Assembly (NCBI GenBank): GCA_028823995.1
Contig: JAPPFD010000032.1
Location: forward strand, 1 to 64,000
Source: a bacterium
Lineage (GTDB): Bacteria; Actinomycetota; Acidimicrobiia; Spongiisociales; ZC4RG35
Reading direction: 5' to 3'
DNA: 64,000 nucleotides
A program made the translations under genes and the position numbers. Below, one piece after another: positions 7,285-15,228 of the stretch (positions are counted from its first letter, which is position 1; the number at the start of each line of letters is the position of its first letter). Below the pieces are notes generated by a model. The model did not search any database. It was not told the origin of the DNA and saw nothing but the letters and a program-made list of their open reading frames with translations.

Positions 7285-7959
7285 ATGGACCTGACTGTTC
7301 TGGGAAGGTCGGTTGGGGCGATGGCCGCCGCCGCTTTGGCGCTGTGGGCGCTGAGGAGGAGCCGCTCAGAGGTTGTGGGGGACCCGTTCAATGACCTCCT
7401 GGGCGCCGTCCTGGTGGGGATTGGAGTGGGACGACTTGCCTATCTGTGGGCGGAGGGAGTCAACGTTTTTGCCGACCCGATCGAGTTGATCCTGGTGCGA
7501 GGGGGCATCTCCCCGGTTCCGGCCGCGGCGGGTGCCGTCGCCTTCCTGGCTTGGACTTCTCGCTCCGACCTCGCGAACCGGATGGACTACCTGGCGCCGG
7601 CGGCCCTGAGCGGCATCGCCGTGTGGGAGGCGGGATGCTTATGGCAGGGCGCCTGTCTGGGGTCGCCCTCGGAGCTGTGGTGGGCCATGGCCCTGCCCGG
7701 CAGCGAACTGACCCGTCATCCTGTCGGCCTGTACGCGGCCGTGCTGTTCGCCGTTGCGGCTATCTGGCTGTTGGTGCGGCCCCTTCCGTGGAAGGGTGCG
7801 ACCGCGGCCATGGCTCTGGGATGGGCGGCTGGGGTCCGGGCGATCGTCCCCCTCTGGTCGGTCGGGGGGTGGTCGGACCGGGGATGGTGGTACCTGGCAG
7901 GGGTGATCGTCGGCGTGGGTGGCGTTGTTGTTGCGCGATCGAGAGCCAGGGGCCGCTGA
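7285..7959 (+). CDS. Lgt-like (prolipoprotein diacylglyceryl transferase family) membrane protein
   Basis: A 224-residue polytopic membrane protein with about seven helices. The middle and C-terminal parts resemble Lgt: EAGCLWQGACLG stands where Lgt has its RIGNF/GC-type motif and ELTRHPVGLYAA where Lgt has RHP-x-x-LYE. Canonical Lgt attaches diacylglycerol to lipobox cysteines. Here the Arg and Asn of the first motif and the Glu after LY are replaced, so ordinary Lgt activity is doubtful. Start ATG 7285 has GGAGAAG 11 bases upstream; ATG 7258 would add nine residues. The preceding gene encodes a lipoprotein, but a functional link is only suggested by proximity. Confidence 0.6.
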   Translation: MDLTVLGRSVGAMAAAALALWALRRSRSEVVGDPFNDLLGAVLVGIGVGRLAYLWAEGVNVFADPIELILVRGGISPVPAAAGAVAFLAWTSRSDLANRMDYLAPAALSGIAVWEAGCLWQGACLGSPSELWWAMALPGSELTRHPVGLYAAVLFAVAAIWLLVRPLPWKGATAAMALGWAAGVRAIVPLWSVGGWSDRGWWYLAGVIVGVGGVVVARSRARGR

Positions 7960-8211
7960 GAAGAGCCGAAGCGCCATGGGGGCTTGATTCCCCGAGACTC
8001 CCAGGATGCCGGGAGGGGGGATCAAAGGAGAGAACGGAGTGGGGAAATAAACGCTGACCTGGCACAAACCGGGCTGTCCGGATGGGGGGTTCGCCGGTGC
8101 GTGGCCCACACCTTTGATAAGGACGCGATAGTGGCCGATGGCCATCGCCTGTCGAAGAGGGGCGCCTCGGAGTCGGGCATGGCCATCTTGGATTCCAAAA
8201 GGAGAGGGAAT

Positions 8212-9291
8212 ATGAAAGCAACGCTCGAACGCCACAGGCTCAACAGCACCCTGCGGAGAATCTCGGCCGCGGTGGGCACGGCCGCGCCCACGATTGTGAC
8301 GGTCTCCGAGGGAGGAATCGATCTGGAGGCCTTCGGAAGGGAGGCGATCATGTACTGCCGGTTGGATGCCTCGGTGGAGGACCCCGGCGCCGCAGAGGTG
8401 ATGCTCAGACAGATCGTCTCGGTGGTGAAGTCTCTCCCGAACGGGAAGGTGGTCCTGGAAAGCGACAACCCGGGGTTGGTCATCTCGGGTGGCGGCACCC
8501 GGGTCGTCATAAACGAAGGCGACGAACTCTGTGGGGTTGTTCCTCCCGAGCCGGCCGGTTACCTTGAGGCGATTGACGGAGAGCTCCTTCGGTCCTCCCT
8601 GGGTGGGGTTGTTCCCGCGGCGGCCACCGACAATCATCCCATCTTCGGATCGGTGCGGTTCGACAAGTCCGAAGGGAACCTGCGGTTGGTTGCCTCCGAC
8701 ACCTTCCGGTTGGCGGTCCGGGATCTGCCGGATGTCGCGTCCCCGGGGGTCTTCTCCGTGAATGCCCGGGTCCTGAAGCGGATGCTACGGTCCTTCGGGA
8801 AGGCCTCCGAATACCGGATCCGCGTGGCGGACGGTCACGTGTGGTTCTCCGTGGACGGGATCGGCGAGATGGGAGTGGTCTGTGACTGGTCCGAGTATCC
8901 CCGATATCGAGGATGGGCGCCCCCCTGGGAGGCCCAGATCCTGTGCGAACGCGCCCCGCTGCGGGATCTGGCTTCCCGGGTGGTGGCCCTGGACAGGAAG
9001 TCACCCGCCCCGGTCAAGCTGGCATTCTCCCCCGGGGGGATCGAGTTCACCGCCAAGTCGCCGGCCGGGATGGTGAGCGGGTTCCTCGAAGCCGAGGATG
9101 CTGCGCTGCCCGGGGAGGTGACGCTTCGCTTCAACTCGTTGTTCTTGTCTGACGCCCTTTCGAACCTGATCTCCGACAAGACCGAGATCTGTCTGGCCGA
9201 GGACCCGCTAGCTCGCCCCAAGCCGGTGCGGTTCGGCGACGGACGCCACTCCGAGGCCTGGAACCTGGTGATGCCCATGCGCGCCGGCTGA
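8212..9291 (+). CDS. Divergent DNA polymerase III beta subunit (sliding-clamp) paralogue
   Basis: A 359-residue protein with the three-domain layout of the DnaN clamp, which encircles DNA and tethers polymerases and other partners. Family hallmarks are the MKATLERHRLNSTLRRIS start, the ASDTFRLAV segment at about 161-169 (ATDGHRLA in E. coli) and the C-terminal NLVMPMR, whose MPMR forms the partner-binding pocket edge. The first domain is shortened and weakly conserved. ATG 8212 follows GGAGAGGG; an in-frame extension of 76 residues upstream looks non-coding. It is not next to dnaA or recF, so it is probably a second clamp and not the replicative one. An MT-A70 methyltransferase gene follows 78 bp downstream. 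Confidence 0.75.
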   Translation: MKATLERHRLNSTLRRISAAVGTAAPTIVTVSEGGIDLEAFGREAIMYCRLDASVEDPGAAEVMLRQIVSVVKSLPNGKVVLESDNPGLVISGGGTRVVINEGDELCGVVPPEPAGYLEAIDGELLRSSLGGVVPAAATDNHPIFGSVRFDKSEGNLRLVASDTFRLAVRDLPDVASPGVFSVNARVLKRMLRSFGKASEYRIRVADGHVWFSVDGIGEMGVVCDWSEYPRYRGWAPPWEAQILCERAPLRDLASRVVALDRKSPAPVKLAFSPGGIEFTAKSPAGMVSGFLEAEDAALPGEVTLRFNSLFLSDALSNLISDKTEICLAEDPLARPKPVRFGDGRHSEAWNLVMPMRAG

Positions 9292-9369
9292 GGCCACGGG
9301 GCCCGCTGGCCGGCTCGGATGGGGATCCGGGTCCGGCGAGGCCGCGGCGGTTAAAGTCGAGTAGCGAAG

Positions 9370-9963
9370 ATGACGGCCTTTCCCGCACTCCCGGACCGCA
9401 GGTTCGGGATCATCTATGCAGACCCGCCCTGGGACTACCGGGGCCAACTCCAGCACGCCGGGATGGGTTCGGGTGACACGGGGGGCGCGGTCCGGCACTA
9501 TCCCACCGTGGGGCTCTCCGACTTGAAGAGGCTTGATGTGGCACGGATCGCCGAAGAAGACTGCCTGCTGTTCATGTGGGCTACGAACCCTCACCTCGAC
9601 CAGGCGATCGAACTGGGAAGGGCCTGGGACTTCCAGTGGGCCACGGTGGCTTTCGTGTGGGACAAGGAGCGGGTGAATCCGGGGTTCTACACCCTCAGCC
9701 AATGCGAGTTGTGCCTGGTCTTCAAGAGGGGTCGGATACCCGCGCCGCGGGGAGCGAGGAACGTCCGGCAGTTGGTGCGCAGCAGGCGGGGATCCCACTC
9801 GGAGAAGCCCGAGGAGGTCAGAAGGCGGATCGAAGACATGTTCCCCACCCAGAACAAGATCGAGTTGTTCGCCCGCACCAAGACCGCGGGGTGGAGCAGT
9901 TGGGGATTGGAAGTCGCGGATCCGTCGGAAGGTTCCTCGACAGATGCTCAGCCGAGACCGTAA
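9370..9963 (+). CDS. MT-A70 family adenine N6-methyltransferase
   Basis: A 197-residue SAM-dependent methyltransferase. The catalytic motif IV is DPPW at 18-21 (YADPPWDYRG), followed by HYPTVGLSDLKRL and LFMWATNPHLDQAIELG, both typical of the MT-A70 branch. Bacterial and phage members methylate adenine in DNA, or occasionally RNA. No restriction endonuclease lies nearby, so it is an orphan methyltransferase. It is only about 200 residues long, near the lower limit of the family but with all core motifs. It follows the sliding-clamp paralogue on the same strand; TAAAGT 13 bp before the ATG could be a -10 of its own promoter. Confidence 0.85.
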   Translation: MTAFPALPDRRFGIIYADPPWDYRGQLQHAGMGSGDTGGAVRHYPTVGLSDLKRLDVARIAEEDCLLFMWATNPHLDQAIELGRAWDFQWATVAFVWDKERVNPGFYTLSQCELCLVFKRGRIPAPRGARNVRQLVRSRRGSHSEKPEEVRRRIEDMFPTQNKIELFARTKTAGWSSWGLEVADPSEGSSTDAQPRP

Positions 9964-10010
9964 AAATCCCCTGTCCTCGCAGGGCAGAGCGTGGGTCCCG
10001 TGTTAATGTT

Positions 10011-10022
10011 CCTAGAACTAGG
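10011..10022. promoter_or_regulatory. CCTAGAACTAGG inverted repeat upstream of ppk2
   Basis: A 12-bp palindrome (perfect except for the central AA/TT asymmetry) lies 59 bp before the polyphosphate kinase start in the intergenic region. It may be an operator, but no matching regulator is known to me. Confidence 0.25.
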
Positions 10023-10080
10023 CGTAAGGTTCCCTTTCTAGCCGACATGGAGACGAGGTCGCCGGCGAGAGGAGAGAAGA

Positions 10081-10977
10081 ATGGATGCGATGTATTCATC
10101 CGTGAGTCCGCCCCGCTATACAGCAAAGGGCAGGCTGGAACGAAGATATTACGAACGAGAGTTGCGCAGACTGCAGGAAGAGTTGGCGATGCTGCAGAGA
10201 TGGATCGTCAATCGGGGTCTGAGAGTCCTGGTGATCTGTGAGGGACGGGACGCGGCAGGCAAGGGAGGCGTGATCAAGCGCATAGTCGAACGACTGAATC
10301 CCCGCGTTTGCCGGGTCGTGGCGCTGGGGGTTCCCACCGAGCGCGAGCAGACCCAATGGTATTTCCAGCGATACGTGGCTCATCTGCCGGCGGCGGGAGA
10401 GATGGTGCTCTTCGACCGCAGTTGGTACAACCGGGCAGGCGTGGAGCGGGTGATGGGGTTCTGCACCGAACAGGAGTATCAGGAGTTTCTGGTGACCTGT
10501 CCCCAGTTCGAGCGAATGCTGATCCGTTCCGGCATCCAGATCATCAAGTATTGGTTCTCGGTGAGTGACGAGGAGCAGGAACGGCGGTTCCAAGCCCGGC
10601 TCACCGATCCCCGGCGCCGCTGGAAGCTGAGTCCGATGGACCTGGAGTCCAGGAAGCGCTGGATCGACTACTCGAGGGCGAAGGACAACATGTTCGTGCA
10701 CACCGACATCATTGATTGTCGCTGGAATGTGGTGAACGCCGACGACAAGCGCCGCGCTCGGCTCAACTGCATCACCCATCTGCTGCGCAGCATTCCCTAC
10801 CACGACGTGGACGTTCCTGAACTCAGTCTTCCGGATCGCCAAAGCGGGGAGGAGTACATTCGCCCGCCCATCACCGAACAAGCCTTCGTTCCCGATCTCT
10901 ACGTGCCCCAACCAGGGTCAAAGACCAAGAAGCCGAAGAGACAGAAGGAGCAGGCGGTCTCGGCGACGGCGGTCTGA
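10081..10977 (+). CDS. ppk2: Polyphosphate kinase 2 family protein
   Basis: A 298-residue soluble PPK2. The family transfers phosphate between polyphosphate and nucleotides, with class I members favouring NDP phosphorylation. Walker A is GRDAAGKGG (55-63), Walker B is LFDRSWYNRAG (110-120), and the lid region contains RFQARLTDPRRRWKLSPMDLES. The ATG at 10081 is preceded by a strong AGGAGAG site. The basic C-terminal tail (KTKKPKRQKEQ) is an addition and may bind polyphosphate. A polyphosphate glucokinase starts at the right edge of the window, so polyphosphate is likely used as an energy store. Confidence 0.93.
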   Translation: MDAMYSSVSPPRYTAKGRLERRYYERELRRLQEELAMLQRWIVNRGLRVLVICEGRDAAGKGGVIKRIVERLNPRVCRVVALGVPTEREQTQWYFQRYVAHLPAAGEMVLFDRSWYNRAGVERVMGFCTEQEYQEFLVTCPQFERMLIRSGIQIIKYWFSVSDEEQERRFQARLTDPRRRWKLSPMDLESRKRWIDYSRAKDNMFVHTDIIDCRWNVVNADDKRRARLNCITHLLRSIPYHDVDVPELSLPDRQSGEEYIRPPITEQAFVPDLYVPQPGSKTKKPKRQKEQAVSATAV

Positions 10978-11182
10978 ACCCGGACCGGCTTCGAGGGAAG
11001 CGCCGGGCACAAGTGGGACGTGCCTGTGCGGCGCCTAGACTTGCGGCGGTTTTGAGAAGAGAAGATGCCAGGGCTGAGATGATCGACCGGGTGGCCAACG
11101 GGATGTTCCTGAACGCGGCCGGGGCGAGGCGGGTTCTCTACGCCAGCATCACCGCCGTCTCCATGGTCACTTGGTCATAGCT

Positions 11183-12397
11183 GTGGGACGCCCGCCCTCG
11201 ATTACTGGCCGCAGACAGTCGGTTGTCGTGGTGGGGGCGGGCATATTCGGTCTGTCGGGAGCATTGGAGTTGGAGGGGAGGGGATACAGGGTCACCCTGG
11301 TCAATGCCGGTCCCATACCGCATCCATCTGCCGCCTCCAACGACGTGAGCCGGATGGTGAGAATGGACTACGGGGCCGACCGGCTGCACTGTCGTCTGGG
11401 CAATGAAGCCATAGACGGTTGGCACCGGTGGAACGCCCACTGGGGACGCGACCTTTACCACCAGGACGGCCTGCTGTTCCTTAGCAGCAGACCCTTGGAA
11501 GAGGAGGGTTTCGAGGGCGACTCCTACCGCACCCTCAACGAGGAAGGTTGGTCTCCGGAGAGATTGGGTTCAGAGGAGATCGCCACCCGGCATCCCGGAT
11601 GGAATTCCGACTACTACATAGACGGCTACTTCCATGCCAGGGGTGGTTGGGCAGAGGCAGGAACGGTTGTTTCCCTGCTTGCCGGGGAATCCAAGGCCAG
11701 GGGCATCAGCATGGTGACGGCGAAGGTGTCGGCGATTGGTCGGGGGAACGGGCGCGTCTCGGGGGTGGTCATCGAGGACGGAACGGAGATCAAAGCCGAT
11801 CGGGTGGTGGTGGCAGCCGGAGTGTGGACTCCGTCGCTTCTTCCGGAGTTGGACGGATTCCTCCGACTGTCAGGCCAGCCGATTCTCTACTTCAAGCCGG
11901 CCGACCCGGAGCCCTTCAGACCACCTCTGTTCCCGCCCTGGGGGGCAGACATAGCCACCACCGGCTGGTACGGTTTCCCCGCCAATCGGGAGGGGGTAGT
12001 CAAGATCGGCGTCCACGGGCCCGGGTACTCCGTATCGCCCGACGCCCCTCGCGTGCCGCCCGGAAACGAGGACGAGGCGCGTTGCCGAGACTTCCTGTCC
12101 CATTCCCTGCCGGCCCTGGCGGACGTTCCTCTCCATGCCCTGAAGATGTGCGTCTACACCGACACCTTCGACGGAGACTTCCTGATCAGCCGCCATCCGG
12201 GAGTCGAGGGCCTGACCGTAGCCAGCGGCGGCAGCGGCCACGGCTTCAAGTTCGGCCCCGTACTGGGTCGGCTCATCGCAGACGCAGTCGAAGGTACCCC
12301 CAACCCCTACCTGGACCGCTATGCCTGGAGGCCTGTAGGCAACCCTGCCACCGAGGCCTCAAGGTACGTGGGTGAAGCCAACACTACGGAGCTTTAG
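11183..12397 (+). CDS. FAD-dependent oxidoreductase, monomeric sarcosine oxidase / DAO family
   Basis: A 404-residue flavoenzyme. The N-terminal dinucleotide motif is VVVVGAGIFGLSGALELEGRG, and the C-terminus carries CVYTDTFDGDFLISRHPG followed by ASGGSGHGFKFGPVLGRL. This matches the monomeric sarcosine oxidase / N-methyltryptophan oxidase group, in which that cysteine carries covalently bound FAD. The family oxidises secondary amines or amino acids to imines with release of hydrogen peroxide; the substrate cannot be read from sequence. GTG 11183 is preferred because the Rossmann strand follows 16 residues later; TTG 11171 is an alternative, and neither has a ribosome site. No regulator or transporter adjoins it. 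Confidence 0.82.
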   Translation: MGRPPSITGRRQSVVVVGAGIFGLSGALELEGRGYRVTLVNAGPIPHPSAASNDVSRMVRMDYGADRLHCRLGNEAIDGWHRWNAHWGRDLYHQDGLLFLSSRPLEEEGFEGDSYRTLNEEGWSPERLGSEEIATRHPGWNSDYYIDGYFHARGGWAEAGTVVSLLAGESKARGISMVTAKVSAIGRGNGRVSGVVIEDGTEIKADRVVVAAGVWTPSLLPELDGFLRLSGQPILYFKPADPEPFRPPLFPPWGADIATTGWYGFPANREGVVKIGVHGPGYSVSPDAPRVPPGNEDEARCRDFLSHSLPALADVPLHALKMCVYTDTFDGDFLISRHPGVEGLTVASGGSGHGFKFGPVLGRLIADAVEGTPNPYLDRYAWRPVGNPATEASRYVGEANTTEL

Positions 12398-12545
12398 TCG
12401 TCTCAGGTGTGGATCACCACTAGGCGGGGATGGTTGAAGGGAAGAGGGTGGGTTGGGCCGTTTCGGGGGCGGGATCAGGTTGAAGGAGTCCTGCCTTTGA
12501 GGTAAATATTTAGTGTTTGTTTTCCCAACTTCGTGATATAATACA

Positions 12546-12574
12546 TTGTTTTGTCACACCCCCCGGGCTATAAT
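12546..12574 (+). promoter_or_regulatory. Consensus-like promoter of the DUF222-HNH gene
   Basis: TTGTTT at 12546-12551 and a perfect TATAAT at 12569-12574 are spaced by 17 bp. Transcription would start close to the ATG at 12582, giving a leaderless mRNA. A second, extended -10 (TGATATAAT) ends at 12542. Confidence 0.6.
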
Positions 12575-12581
12575 GGTACAC

Positions 12582-13799
12582 ATGGAAAAAACGGCCAACG
12601 ACCGGCGTGTCATCAACGAGATCGAGGCGGTTCTGCCCAATCTCGCGGTGGGGGACGCAACCCTGGAACAGCTCCAAGCCAGGTTGCAGTCCACCTTCCG
12701 GGTGGAGAACCAGGCCGCGGCGGTGCGTGCCGAGACCCTGGCGGAACTAACCCGCCGAGAAGGCGTCCACATTACCGAGGACAACCTGCGGGAGAAGGGT
12801 CTGCGGCCCCGTGGTAAGGCCCGCTCGGAAGTGGAAACCGCGGTGGAGTTGGAGGAGTTGCCCCGAACGTCGGAGGGCCTGCGGGATGGAGACATCCCAT
12901 ACGACAATGCGCGGATTCTGGCGGGGGCCTCCCAACGGGGGGAGATAGACGAATCAGAGTTGGTGGGCAAGGCGCGTACCCAGTCTCCGGACAAGTTCAG
13001 GGGGACGGTCCGAAAGTACGAACAGCAGCGTTCCGAGGATGATGGGATGTCCCGCCTGGAACATCAGCGCTCGCAGAGGTTCGCGAGGATCAAAACGGAC
13101 CGCACAGACGGGATGACGGTGCTGTACGGTCGGTTCGATCCGATCACCGGGGCTCTCATCGAAACGGCGTTGTCGCAGAAGATGGACGAACTGTGGCGGG
13201 AGGAAGACCCCCGGGCGCGGTGCTCTCCGGGTCAGCGGATGGCAGACGCCCTGGCCCATTTGGTCACCAGAGAAGAAACCGACCAGGACACCGGCAAGGT
13301 CCGCGGACCCAGACTGCTTCTGATCGCCGACTACGACGTGATCAACCGAGAACTCACAAACGGGCGTCTCGGTGATGGGACCCCGATCCCGACAGAGAAG
13401 ATCCGGGACCTGGCCTGCCAGGCGGACATCCTCCCCGCCATCTTCAAAGGTGTATCACAACCGCTGGACCTGGGACGGTCACGGCGGACCGCCAGCCCCG
13501 CCCAACGGATCGCCCTCGTAGCTCGGGACAAGGCGTGTGTGGGATGTGGCGCCACCGCTAATTGGTGTCAGGCGCATCACATCATCCCCTGGGCAGTGCA
13601 GGGCAACACCGACCTCGACGACATGGTCCTCCTATGCAGCCGCTGCCACCACAAAGTCCATGACGACCGATGGCAAGTACGCAGGAAACCATCCGGCAAG
13701 TACCACCTCAAACCACCGCTTGAACACGACCGGCCGTCATCGAGTTGGCGCACCCGCAACTACCGAAACCGCCGAAGCCCCTTCAAGCAGCGAAAATGA
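12582..13799 (+). CDS. DUF222 and HNH endonuclease domain protein
   Basis: A 405-residue protein of the large actinobacterial family that combines an N-terminal DUF222 domain with a C-terminal HNH nuclease domain. The HNH zinc-like site is seen as CVGCG, QAHHIIPW and LLCSRCHHKVHDD near residues 318-360. Members are multicopy in many actinobacterial genomes (the mycobacterial 13E12 repeat type) and their role is not established. ATG 12582 sits 8 bases after a perfect TATAAT, which argues for leaderless translation from this codon and not from ATG 12573, which overlaps the -10. The upstream 150 bp are AT-rich compared with the surroundings. It converges with the thioesterase gene. Confidence 0.85.
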   Translation: MEKTANDRRVINEIEAVLPNLAVGDATLEQLQARLQSTFRVENQAAAVRAETLAELTRREGVHITEDNLREKGLRPRGKARSEVETAVELEELPRTSEGLRDGDIPYDNARILAGASQRGEIDESELVGKARTQSPDKFRGTVRKYEQQRSEDDGMSRLEHQRSQRFARIKTDRTDGMTVLYGRFDPITGALIETALSQKMDELWREEDPRARCSPGQRMADALAHLVTREETDQDTGKVRGPRLLLIADYDVINRELTNGRLGDGTPIPTEKIRDLACQADILPAIFKGVSQPLDLGRSRRTASPAQRIALVARDKACVGCGATANWCQAHHIIPWAVQGNTDLDDMVLLCSRCHHKVHDDRWQVRRKPSGKYHLKPPLEHDRPSSSWRTRNYRNRRSPFKQRK

Positions 13800-13828
13800 G
13801 ACACCCAACCTGTCTCCGGCAGGCTTGC

Positions 13829-14629
13829 CTATCCGACCAGGGTGCGTCCGAGTTGGCGGGACATGGCGACCAGGTTGCCCTGGGAGTCCCAGATGTAGCA
13901 GTCTTCTTCGAAGGTGCCTTCGAGGAGGTGGCTGCAGGCCAGGTCGACGGTCAGCCATCCCGGATGCGGGCGGGCGCGGAAGTGAATGGTCAACTCCAGG
14001 GTCGGCGCCCATCCGTAGTGGCCCAGTTGGAAGACGGCGGGAGGGAAGCCGTCGGCGAACACCGGCATGGCCACGAGGTCGGGTTGGCGGCCGTCCGCAA
14101 AACGCATCCGGCCCCGGGCCTCAGCCCTTCCGGTAGGTCGACCGGCGGCCCCCATAGCCATTTCGTAGGGCATCAGGAAGTCGAACCGCTCGATGAAGGT
14201 GGAAGCCCCTCTCTTCTGAGGGCCGCTTTGCAACTCCGAGTTCTCCGGCAGGCTCGAAGGGGGACGCAGAGGACCGCTGGGACCGGTGAGGGTGGACAGG
14301 TCGCCCCAGGTGATCAGCGAAGTGACGGTCACCCTGCCGTTCTGTACCAGATCGACGGCGTTGACCGAAACGCTGCGACCCCGCTTGATCACCCGGCTTG
14401 CGACCGTCGCCTCACCCGGCATGGTCGGTCCCACGAAGTGGCTGGTCATCGAGAGCGGGTCGGGGTGGGCCACCCCCTGTCCTGCCGCCACCAGGCACAA
14501 TGCCATCAGGTAGCCGCCGTTGGGGATTCCGTCGATGTTCCACAGGGGACTCACCCGAGCGGTCCATTCACCGTCGCCCACCGGGGTCAGCGCCTCTTGG
14601 GTGTTGGTGTCGAAGAGGTACTCGGTCAT
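13829..14629 (-). CDS. Thioesterase family protein, TesB-like double hotdog
   Basis: A 266-residue cytoplasmic protein with two hotdog domains. The first contains WNIDGIPNGGYLMALCLVAA and PLSMTSHFVGPTMPGEATV, the second LELTIHFRARPHPGWLTVDLACSHLLEG and DSQGNLVAMSRQLGRTLV, both typical of the acyl-CoA thioesterase superfamily in Actinobacteria. Such enzymes cleave acyl-CoA to free acid and CoA; the acyl preference is unknown. ATG 14629 is preceded by AGGAAG. The stop lies 30 bp from the convergent HNH gene. Confidence 0.8.
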   Translation of the reverse strand: MTEYLFDTNTQEALTPVGDGEWTARVSPLWNIDGIPNGGYLMALCLVAAGQGVAHPDPLSMTSHFVGPTMPGEATVASRVIKRGRSVSVNAVDLVQNGRVTVTSLITWGDLSTLTGPSGPLRPPSSLPENSELQSGPQKRGASTFIERFDFLMPYEMAMGAAGRPTGRAEARGRMRFADGRQPDLVAMPVFADGFPPAVFQLGHYGWAPTLELTIHFRARPHPGWLTVDLACSHLLEGTFEEDCYIWDSQGNLVAMSRQLGRTLVG

Positions 14630-14684
14630 GGTCGCTTCCTGCCGCGGTCTGGTGTTTCGCCGGTGGTCCCGGACGGGCCCGCGA

Positions 14685-15131
14685 TCAGCCTAACCAAAGC
14701 TGGACGATCCACCCAACGGCCAGACCGTACGCCCCGGCCACCAGGTCGTCGCCGGTCACGCCCCAGCCCCCCGGAAGCCGTTCCGCCCATCTCACGCCCG
14801 GAAAGCCGGTCTTGGTGATGTCCACTATTCGAAACATCACCCATCCGGCCACCGCCCCGGCCAGGTCCAGTCCCACCACAGCCAGGGTCGCTCCAGCGGC
14901 CTCGTCGATAACCACCCAGCCGGGATCGTCCGAGAAGGGATGGGAGGCCCACACCGAGACCCCCGCCACCATGACGGCCAGGAGGAGTTGCGCCGCCCAC
15001 CCCAGTTCTCCGGCCGCCAGCCCCGCCGCCAGCCCCACCGCGGCGCCCAGGGTCCCGGAACCGGCGTCGGTTCCCGTCACCTTGCCAACGAGCAGACCCA
15101 CCCCGAACACGGAGGCGATCGTCCTGCGCAT
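14685..15131 (-). CDS. pgpA: Phosphatidylglycerophosphatase A
   Basis: A 148-residue membrane protein that dephosphorylates phosphatidylglycerophosphate to phosphatidylglycerol. Conserved acidic motif DDPGWVVIDEAAG lies at about 68-80 and a second motif GVRWAERLPGGWGVTGDDLVAG at 111-132; both belong to the PgpA active site. Four hydrophobic segments are visible. No ribosome site precedes the ATG, but TAACCT at 15145-15140 on the minus strand ends 9 bases upstream, so the transcript is probably leaderless. The gene is divergent from ilvE with a 97-bp spacer. Confidence 0.9.
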   Translation of the reverse strand: MRRTIASVFGVGLLVGKVTGTDAGSGTLGAAVGLAAGLAAGELGWAAQLLLAVMVAGVSVWASHPFSDDPGWVVIDEAAGATLAVVGLDLAGAVAGWVMFRIVDITKTGFPGVRWAERLPGGWGVTGDDLVAGAYGLAVGWIVQLWLG

Positions 15132-15228
15132 CGTTTCCCAGGTTACCGGGGCCGTCGAGACCGGAACGGAACGGATAATCCGAAACGTTCGGTTAAACGG
15201 CCTTCCGAGTGTGCCAAACTAGGGGCGC

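Noticed and set aside
7984-8211. In-frame upstream extension of the sliding-clamp gene
   Set aside because: The 76 extra residues have no clamp similarity, and ATG 8212 has a strong GGAGAGGG site and the correct family N-terminus.
11052-11180. 42-codon ORF (TTG 11052, inner ATG 11079) before the flavoenzyme gene, with TAGACT at 11036-11041
   Set aside because: It could be a leaderless microgene but has no recognisable features, and the -35 is absent; evidence is too weak to call a gene.
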